In this document: positions 1 through 4,375 of the stretch, in pieces | Layout: the number at the start of each line of letters is the position of its first letter | Numbering within the stretch: the first letter of the stretch is position 1 | Translations under genes and position numbers: made by a program | Origin: Waddliaceae bacterium | GTDB taxonomy: Bacteria > Chlamydiota > Chlamydiia > Chlamydiales > SLOH01 | NCBI GenBank assembly: GCA_007132595.1 | Contig: SLOH01000045.1 | Coordinates: 1-5,119, forward strand | Direction of reading: 5' to 3' | DNA length: 5,119 nucleotides | The notes under the pieces: generated by a model | What the model was told of the DNA's origin: nothing | The model's input: only the letters and a program-made list of their open reading frames with translations | Databases searched by the model: none

Positions 1-579
1 CAGTTGGATGTGGATTTCCCAGAAGCTTGATCCGTCGCGGAAAATCTCCGGATTCAGGAACTGATCAGGAGGGATAATCGTATACGATGTGACAATAGCG
101 TCGATAAAGAGAAAGGGGCCGTCCATCATGTAGAAAATATAAATCAACACCATGTTAAAGAGCGTTCCAAGAGGGGAGGATTGGTTTTGGATGGTTGGGT
201 CGTTAACCATTAAACTTGCCCCTCCGCGCTGGTGGTCGATAATCATCCCGGTTGTTTGGACGATAACAAAGGGGAGGCTGATAAAAAATCCAAGGATCAA
301 ACCGACAAATACTTCTTTTGCGACTAAATTCATCGCGTGAAAGTTAAATGTGATTGGTTCTGTTGTCACTTGTATTAAATGGGGGAAGAAAACGGCAAAA
401 AGAGCGATTGCAAAGGCGACTTTGACCGGGTGGGGCAGAACTCTAGAGCCAAAAAAAGGGGCTAGAGCAATGATTGGCAAGATGCGCGCTAAAAAAAGAA
501 AGAACATCGTAAGAAATGCCCATGGTCCTCCCTCAGCTAAAGGGCTATTGAGAAACATGAGCACATAGCTGTCTGTCAT
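1..579 (-). CDS. sctT: T3SS export apparatus protein SctT (SpaR/YscT/FliR family), 3' end outside window
   Basis: Inner-membrane component of the T3SS export gate, which assembles with SctR and SctS into the helical core through which effectors are passed. The 193 visible residues are the N-terminal two thirds; chlamydial and Yersinia homologues are about 260-290 residues, so the C-terminus lies beyond base 1. Hydrophobic segments are seen at about residues 20-42, 52-70 and 88-108. Family-like stretches include residues 109-130 (TTGMIIDHQRGGAS then MVNDP) and the Q133-S134-S135-P136-L137-G138 motif followed by the membrane segment 141-152 and the MMDGP turn. The ATG at 577-579 is preceded by GGAG four bases upstream. 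The gene follows sctS by 30 nt and is the last visible member of the operon. Family assignment rests on motifs and on its place after sctR and sctS; it is secure, although I could not run a search. Confidence 0.95.
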   Translation of the reverse strand, partial: MTDSYVLMFLNSPLAEGGPWAFLTMFFLFLARILPIIALAPFFGSRVLPHPVKVAFAIALFAVFFPHLIQVTTEPITFNFHAMNLVAKEVFVGLILGFFISLPFVIVQTTGMIIDHQRGGASLMVNDPTIQNQSSPLGTLFNMVLIYIFYMMDGPFLFIDAIVTSYTIIPPDQFLNPEIFRDGSSFWEIHIQL

Positions 580-609
580 CTCACTCCACGGAGTTGGTCA
601 TTAATATCA

Positions 610-882
610 CTATCCTGCACTCCATCGGGGGAAGTTGTGAAAAATGTTGGAGGCGAAGCTCATAATTTGCGCGCCAAGCCATCCCCCCATAAACATTAGT
701 GTTAGTGTGACGGCAACGAGTTTTACGGTAAAGGAGAGGGTTTGTTCCTGAATCTGCGTAGCCGCTTGAAAGATGGCAACCATTAAACCAAAAAACATAC
801 TGATTAAAATCGGAGGGGCCGAGAGGATTAGAATCAACAATAGCCCTTGATAGGCGAGTTGTATGACTTGAGATTGAAACAT
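610..882 (-). CDS. sctS: T3SS export apparatus protein SctS (SpaQ/YscS/FliQ family)
   Basis: Small export-gate subunit of the type III secretion system, inner membrane; in known structures several copies wrap around the SctR-SctT core. The product is 90 residues, the usual family length (about 86-94). Two hydrophobic hairpin helices are visible at about residues 12-38 and 51-78, separated by the family signature ATQIQEQTLSF (residues 40-51), which is almost identical in FliQ and SctS proteins. The proline pair P23-P24 in the first helix and K54 early in the second are also typical. The start ATG (880-882) has GAGGA eight bases upstream, and that ribosome site overlaps the TGA stop of sctR (894-896), so translation is probably coupled to sctR. 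The intergenic gap to sctR is 11 nt. A longer minus-strand reading frame over the same bases (581-916) is not coding. Confidence 0.97.
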   Translation of the reverse strand: MFQSQVIQLAYQGLLLILILSAPPILISMFFGLMVAIFQAATQIQEQTLSFTVKLVAVTLTLMFMGGWLGAQIMSFASNIFHNFPRWSAG

Positions 883-893
883 TTAAATTTTCC

Positions 894-1742
894 TCATGTT
901 TGGAATGTGTTGACAAGTCCTTCTACAAGTAGAGTCCAACCGTCGAGCATTACAAGCAAAAACAGTTTAAGCGGCATAGAAATCGTCACGGGGGAGAGCA
1001 TCATCATCCCCATTGCTAATAAAATATTGGATGTCACAAGGTCAATGACAAAAAACGGAATGTAGATTAAAACACCGACCTCAAAAGCGTCCTTGAGCTG
1101 ACTGGTAATATAGGAAGGGACGAGGATAATAAAGTCATCCGGTTTTAATGTCTCCCGGGCATCTTCGGGAAGTATACGGTAAGCAATACGGTAAAATAGC
1201 GCGTGGTGCTGAACGCTTGAGTTTCTTCTGATGAACTGTCTGAGCGGCTCCTGGACCCGAGACGCAATGTGAATGATATATGTTGAAGATCCCCTTGCGA
1301 TGATCGATTCGGGCATTTCCACTTCCTCAGATGCAGTTATTGCTTCATTATACATTTGCAGCGCCGTTGGGTACATGATGAAGAGGCTGAGCATGAAGGC
1401 AATTCCATTAATAATCTGGTTTGGCGGCGCTTGCTGAACTCCAAGTGCACTACGCAGCAGCGAAAGTACGATCACAATCTTTAAGAATGAAGTTAAGATC
1501 ATGATGATAAAGGGAAGAAGCGATAGGAAGGCAAGAGCTGCCGCTTGCGTTCCGATTGTCGGAGTTTGTGCGCCTCCTAACCCTTCCAAGAAATCCGGCA
1601 GTACCGTATCTGCTTGCTGTTGCTGTTGCTGTGCAATATGGGTATTTGTATTTTGGGAGCTGTTTTTTGCCGCATGAAGCAACGCATTTGGGGCAAGCAG
1701 GGCAAAAAGTGAGAGAAAAACAAGAAGAGCGCGCTTAATCAT
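894..1742 (-). CDS. sctR: T3SS export apparatus protein SctR (SpaP/YscR/FliP family)
   Basis: Core subunit of the T3SS export gate; in related systems five copies form the top of the helical gate with SctS and SctT. The product has 282 residues, longer than SpaP or YscR (about 220) because of an N-terminal extension. Residues 1-24 look like a cleavable signal peptide (MIKR, then a long hydrophobic run, then a likely cut near LLHA-AK). It is followed by a low-complexity linker with six glutamines (38-43) and then the conserved domain from about residue 60. Membrane segments are apparent at about 68-97, 110-130, 222-247 and 253-275. Family signatures are PPNQIINGIAFMLSLF (106-121), SQLKDAFEVG (214-223), PFFVIDLV (229-236) and NILLAMGMMMLSPV (239-252). 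The ATG start has GGAG four bases upstream and overlaps the end of sctL by 8 nt, implying coupled translation. Assignment is certain at family level; cleavage of the signal peptide is inferred. Confidence 0.97.
   Translation of the reverse strand: MIKRALLVFLSLFALLAPNALLHAAKNSSQNTNTHIAQQQQQQADTVLPDFLEGLGGAQTPTIGTQAAALAFLSLLPFIIMILTSFLKIVIVLSLLRSALGVQQAPPNQIINGIAFMLSLFIMYPTALQMYNEAITASEEVEMPESIIARGSSTYIIHIASRVQEPLRQFIRRNSSVQHHALFYRIAYRILPEDARETLKPDDFIILVPSYITSQLKDAFEVGVLIYIPFFVIDLVTSNILLAMGMMMLSPVTISMPLKLFLLVMLDGWTLLVEGLVNTFQT
1614..1631 (-). repeat. Alternating CAA/CAG codon tract in sctR (six glutamines)
   Basis: Three tandem copies of the 6-base unit CAACAG (minus strand) encode Q38-Q43 in the linker between the SctR signal peptide and its conserved domain. 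The repeat is perfect and in frame. It lies in a poorly conserved, probably periplasmic segment, so copy-number variation in multiples of six bases would be tolerated. Slippage is possible but not shown. Confidence 0.85.
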
Positions 1743-2382
1743 GGTTCTCCATTCTGTTGTCGGTAAATTTTTGAAAGGCGTTTTCCAAAATCATCCATTG
1801 ATTTTCAAGTTGAGCATTAATAATTCCACCCTCTGTTTCAATCACGCATCCGCCCGGACCGACTTCTCGATTGGGACGAATCGACAGAGCTTCGAGGCTT
1901 TCAAATATCTCTTTGATATTTGCCCGATTGTTTTCAATCGTGTCAAATTCGTCAGGGTTCACATGGATTGTCACATACTTATGCTGAGCGACTGGTTTTA
2001 GCGACTGTTTGATAATGTCGACAACTGCAGACTCAGATAACTCAAGCTCTCTTGCCAAAATCTTTTTAGCGGCTTTTAAGGCGATTCGAAGCACCATTTT
2101 CTCAGTATCACTCCTCACTTTTCGAGTCTCTTCCTCAAGTTCCAAAAGTTTGTCGGTCCACTGTTTAAATCCCTCTTCAAAGCCTTCTTGTTTGGCTTGC
2201 TCTTTAATCGTTTCGCATTGCTTGATTACGCGCGTGCGGAATTCCTTTGCATCTTCTTGCGTCTTTTTTACGAGTTCAGAGGCGCTTAAGAGCATTGAAA
2301 ATTCCTCGGATGGAATATGTTTTTTTCCTGGAGTTAACTCAATTTTTCCTTCTTGAATCAAACTGAAAAGGCGCTTGCTCAT
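1735..2382 (-). CDS. sctL: T3SS ATPase stator/regulator SctL (YscL/FliH family, chlamydial CdsL-like)
   Basis: Cytoplasmic stator that links the secretion ATPase SctN to the sorting platform and, in studied systems, restrains ATPase activity. The protein is 215 residues, close to the ~220 of CdsL and YscL. It has a short N-terminal region (1-30), then a long charged, probably coiled-coil helix (about 35-98). Within that helix is one GxxxG glycine repeat, G67-F-E-E-G71, the short form of the FliH glycine-repeat helix. A C-terminal globular domain (about 100-205) carries the YscL/FliH pattern: AAKKILARELEL (104-115), VTIHVNPDEF (137-146) and the strongly typical GPGGCVIETEGGIINAQL (175-192). 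AGGA lies nine bases before the ATG. The start overlaps the upstream gene by 4 nt (ATGA), and the 3' end overlaps sctR by 8 nt. Function is well supported by family and context; the inhibitory role is inferred from homologues. Confidence 0.96.
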   Translation of the reverse strand: MSKRLFSLIQEGKIELTPGKKHIPSEEFSMLLSASELVKKTQEDAKEFRTRVIKQCETIKEQAKQEGFEEGFKQWTDKLLELEEETRKVRSDTEKMVLRIALKAAKKILARELELSESAVVDIIKQSLKPVAQHKYVTIHVNPDEFDTIENNRANIKEIFESLEALSIRPNREVGPGGCVIETEGGIINAQLENQWMILENAFQKFTDNRMENHD

Positions 2383-3242
2383 TCTATCTGTTCCTGTGTT
2401 AAAAACTGTAGCAATTGTCTTGTCTGTTTTGTTATGGTTTTTTCATTTGTCTTGATCTGATCTTTTTCAAGAAGCCTAAGGAGATGCTTTCCTCTGCCAA
2501 TGTCTAACCGATGAACAAACGCATGGATGAAATCTTCATCTTGTCCGGAAAGAGCCCCTGCTAGACGTATCATTCCGACTTTGTGAATCAGTCTGCGCAG
2601 CTGGGAAGTTGATCCGTCCCACTGGCTGAGGGAAATTTTAATTGAAAAAAGCGTTTTCTTCTCTTTTTGAAGCTGTAGGAGAAATTTTTTTTCCAATGGA
2701 TTCAAACAGTGATAAATTTTTTTCAGCCGGGTTCTGTCGACGATTTTTTTGATTGTCTCCGCTAGTTCGAACATCCCCAAAAGGTCAATCATCTTTAGAA
2801 GTGTATGCTTTGAAAAGTTAAATAGGGAGTGTAAGGACGAGTGAGAAGTATCGCTTGAAGGCAGGTGAAGTTCTTGAGTGATAGCCGGAAAGAGCTTGCC
2901 GTATAAGAAACGATAGATGGGTGGAGACAACCTTGCAGGGGGAACCTTGACAGACATAGCTTTGGCAAGCTTTTCTCTTTGTTCTTCCGGAGCAATGGAG
3001 ATCGCAAAGGGAAGTAATTGAGTATCGATTTTTTGATAGATTGGAATGAGCCATGAGTAATGGACGTTTTCCAAGTGTTTTTCGCTGTCAGGAAAAATTA
3101 ATGATAAATCTTTCTGCTGATGGGAGGCGCGTTTTAAAACCTCTGCATCCTCTGAAGAAAGTAAGTCAAAAAAATCAGCTTTTTCTTTTTTATAGTACCT
3201 GTTTAAAAATAGATTAAAGGCATTTGGAGGATTCAGTTGCAT
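2379..3242 (-). CDS. SctK-position T3SS protein (CT560-like) with a possible FliG-like C-terminal domain
   Basis: A 287-residue soluble protein with no signal peptide or membrane segment. It lies between sctJ and sctL, exactly where CT560 lies in Chlamydia and where sctK (yscK) lies in Yersinia, so a role in the cytoplasmic sorting platform is a reasonable inference. Residues 1-130 are charged and helical with no motif I recognise. Residues 145-200 are rich in leucine heptad-like patterns (LLKMIDLLGMFELAETI). Residues 205-287 resemble the FliG C-terminal domain: a polar start (QWDGSTSQLRRLI), the LAGALSG segment (227-233, compare LALALKG of FliG), a second helix (238-246), a third helix (250-260) and a final basic helix. 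The acidic pair used for torque in FliG is absent. The ribosome site AAGGGA (3251-3256) overlaps the sctJ stop codon, giving coupled translation. The gene call is firm; function is inferred from position and weak similarity. Confidence 0.9.
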   Translation of the reverse strand: MQLNPPNAFNLFLNRYYKKEKADFFDLLSSEDAEVLKRASHQQKDLSLIFPDSEKHLENVHYSWLIPIYQKIDTQLLPFAISIAPEEQREKLAKAMSVKVPPARLSPPIYRFLYGKLFPAITQELHLPSSDTSHSSLHSLFNFSKHTLLKMIDLLGMFELAETIKKIVDRTRLKKIYHCLNPLEKKFLLQLQKEKKTLFSIKISLSQWDGSTSQLRRLIHKVGMIRLAGALSGQDEDFIHAFVHRLDIGRGKHLLRLLEKDQIKTNEKTITKQTRQLLQFLTQEQIE

Positions 3243-3250
3243 ATTTGCAT

Positions 3251-3256
3251 TCCCTT
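3251..3256 (-). promoter_or_regulatory. Ribosome binding site AAGGGA overlapping the sctJ stop codon
   Basis: On the minus strand the sctJ stop TAA runs straight into GGGA, forming AAGGGA eight bases before the ATG of the SctK-position gene. It supports the ATG at 3240-3242 as the start and suggests that ribosomes finishing sctJ re-initiate there. Confidence 0.7.
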
Positions 3257-4271
3257 ATGTCACGCCATCTTCATCTTCGGACTCATCTTCAGACTCGTTT
3301 TCCTCACCTTCTTCTTCTTCCTCAGACTCGTCTTCTTCATCCTCTTCTTCGTCTTCGTTTTCCTCTTTTTCCTTCTTGCCTTTCTTACCTTTCTTTCCCT
3401 CCACAGGAATCAAGGGTTGGAGTTGGAAAAGCGAGCGGAATCCACCTCTTTCATCCAAAAGGGGAAAGACTTTCCAGATCATCCAGATAAAGGAAAATAT
3501 CAAAAGCAGGATAGTAATGAGAAGCGTAAAGAAAATCACACGAAAGCGTGTGATAGACTCGCTAGCAATCACAATATCCCAAACATTGACAAGTCTTCTG
3601 TCTGCATCAAACGCTTGAAATTGAGGTTGAAACTCACTAAAGCGCGCGCGATCCCCAATAACTGTGACATTGTCAAAGCTAAGCCCCGTCACACTTCCGG
3701 TCACCAGTCGTTTGATTTTAGATTCCATCTGCACGTTCGGATCGTCAAGTACTCCGGAGTGTTTGACAAAAACAGAAGCTGTGATGTCTCCTCTAACTCT
3801 TCCGGGATTTAGCGGGTCGTCCTCGGGAAAGGAGAGCTGGACTTCTGCATCCAGTACACCATCCATCTTTCGGATAATGCTTGCGATCTGCTCGGCAAGA
3901 CCTGCCTGGTGACGAATTCTCTCTGCCAGTTCCGAGGGGACAAGTCCTGTGTCGCTAAAGATGCCAAGCAAGCTCATTCCCCGTCTTCTGGGAAGTCCCG
4001 CGCGGTTGAGAAGGGCCATCGCTTCTGATGAATCTTGCGTAGGGACTGTAACATCCCACAAAGGGATTCTTTGCCCGCCAACGCCGCCGGCTTCTGCGCT
4101 TGGAACTTTTACGGCGTTTATCCCTCTTCCTTCTAAGAAGACAAGAATCTCATTGGCCTCTCTTTCTTCAAGTTGATTGACGATCGCTTTACGTGATTCG
4201 CAACTAGTTAGAATTGGAATGATAAAAGCAATAAAGAATAAATTTTTCAAGATGGGAGAAAAACGCTTCAT
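3255..4271 (-). CDS. sctJ: T3SS inner-ring lipoprotein SctJ (YscJ/PrgK/FliF-related, chlamydial CdsJ-like)
   Basis: Lipid-anchored subunit of the periplasmic side of the T3SS inner-membrane ring. With the ATG at 4269-4271 the protein has 338 residues and starts with a classic lipoprotein signal: MKRF, a hydrophobic core, and the lipobox LTSC, with C24 as lipidated cysteine. Ring-building domain 1 spans about 29-95 (EEREANEILVFLEGRGI, then LNRAGLPRRRG). Domain 2 spans about 113-205 (PSELAERIRHQAGLAEQIA, IRKMDGVLDAEVQLSFP, ASVFVKH, IKRLVTGSV). A membrane helix follows at about 244-267. The cytoplasmic tail is unusual: a lysine/glycine patch (292-300), then a stretch that is 28/35 Asp or Glu (301-335). 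YscJ and PrgK are about 245-250 residues; C. trachomatis CdsJ is also long with a charged tail. A GTG at 4353-4355 extends the frame by 28 residues but would bury the signal peptide and has no ribosome site. An ATG at 4281-4283 (four extra residues) remains possible. Confidence 0.96.
   Translation of the reverse strand: MKRFSPILKNLFFIAFIIPILTSCESRKAIVNQLEEREANEILVFLEGRGINAVKVPSAEAGGVGGQRIPLWDVTVPTQDSSEAMALLNRAGLPRRRGMSLLGIFSDTGLVPSELAERIRHQAGLAEQIASIIRKMDGVLDAEVQLSFPEDDPLNPGRVRGDITASVFVKHSGVLDDPNVQMESKIKRLVTGSVTGLSFDNVTVIGDRARFSEFQPQFQAFDADRRLVNVWDIVIASESITRFRVIFFTLLITILLLIFSFIWMIWKVFPLLDERGGFRSLFQLQPLIPVEGKKGKKGKKEKEENEDEEEDEEDESEEEEEGEENESEDESEDEDGVT
3267..3371 (-). repeat. Low-complexity GAR codon tract encoding the acidic SctJ tail
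   Basis: On the plus strand this is a run of CTT/TCT/TCC-type triplets; read on the minus strand it is almost entirely GAA, GAG and GAT/GAC codons with a few Ser, Asn and Gly. It encodes SctJ residues 301-335. Units such as Ser-Glu-Asp-Glu recur (SEDESEDED near the end), so tandem expansion is plausible. The strong purine bias on the coding strand also creates a long hydrophobic spurious reading frame on the opposite strand. Confidence 0.8.
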
Positions 4272-4314
4272 ACAGATGTCCATATTGGTATTAAATTGTA
4301 TCCTAGCATAAGAA

Positions 4315-4338
4315 TTAATTTTCCCAATACTTAATTTT
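4315..4338 (+). repeat. Pair of TTAATTTT direct repeats in the divergent intergenic region
   Basis: TTAATTTT occurs at 4315-4322 and again at 4331-4338, 16 bases start to start, or about one and a half helical turns. The first copy overlaps the palindrome AATTAATT (4313-4320). The location between two divergent genes would suit a regulator site, but in an AT-rich spacer such repeats also arise by chance. Confidence 0.3.
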
Positions 4339-4363
4339 GTGCTACCATTATTCACTTAAATAT

Positions 4364-4367
4364 GAGG
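4364..4367 (+). promoter_or_regulatory. Ribosome binding site GAGG that fixes the GTG start of the MATE gene
   Basis: GAGG lies eight bases before GTG 4376-4378. The only nearby upstream ATG (4362-4364) is followed in frame by a stop after five codons, so this site is what points to the GTG as the start. Confidence 0.65.
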
Positions 4368-4375
4368 CATTTGAC

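Larger units (their letters stand above)
4272..4375. promoter_or_regulatory. Divergent intergenic region between the T3SS operon and the MATE gene
   Basis: This 104-base AT-rich gap separates divergently transcribed sctJ and the MATE exporter, so it should carry both promoters. No convincing -35/-10 pair is visible. On the minus strand TACAAT (4295-4300) and TATGCT (4305-4310) are possible -10 elements for sctJ without a good -35. If TACAAT is used, the leader before the sctJ ATG would be under about 20 bases. On the plus strand CATTAT (4346-4351) is a weak -10 candidate for the transporter. Chlamydial promoters often depart from consensus, so the start sites cannot be fixed by eye. Confidence 0.45.

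Noticed and set aside
580..609. Possible terminator or small gene in the sctS-sctT gap
   Set aside because: The 30 bases hold no stem-loop with a T-run and only the ribosome site of sctT (GGAG).
581..916. Minus-strand frame of 111 codons over the sctS region, longer than sctS itself
   Set aside because: It is an out-of-frame shadow. The 90-residue frame at 610-882 matches SctS/FliQ throughout, including ATQIQEQTLSF, while this one has no recognisable motif.
3224..3490. His/Leu-rich plus-strand frame at the sctJ 3' end
   Set aside because: It is the antisense of the same low-complexity acidic tract; composition alone explains it.
3237..3812. Plus-strand reading frame of 191 codons with a very hydrophobic Phe/Leu/Val-rich N-terminus resembling a membrane protein
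   Set aside because: It lies antisense to sctJ, and its hydrophobic part is just the complement of the GAR-rich acidic tail (CTT/TTC codons). It has no family motif, and the sctJ frame is conserved and complete.
4272..4355. N-terminal 28-residue extension of SctJ from GTG 4355
   Set aside because: It would place a polar segment before the lipoprotein signal peptide, has no ribosome site, and occupies the only space available for the promoter.
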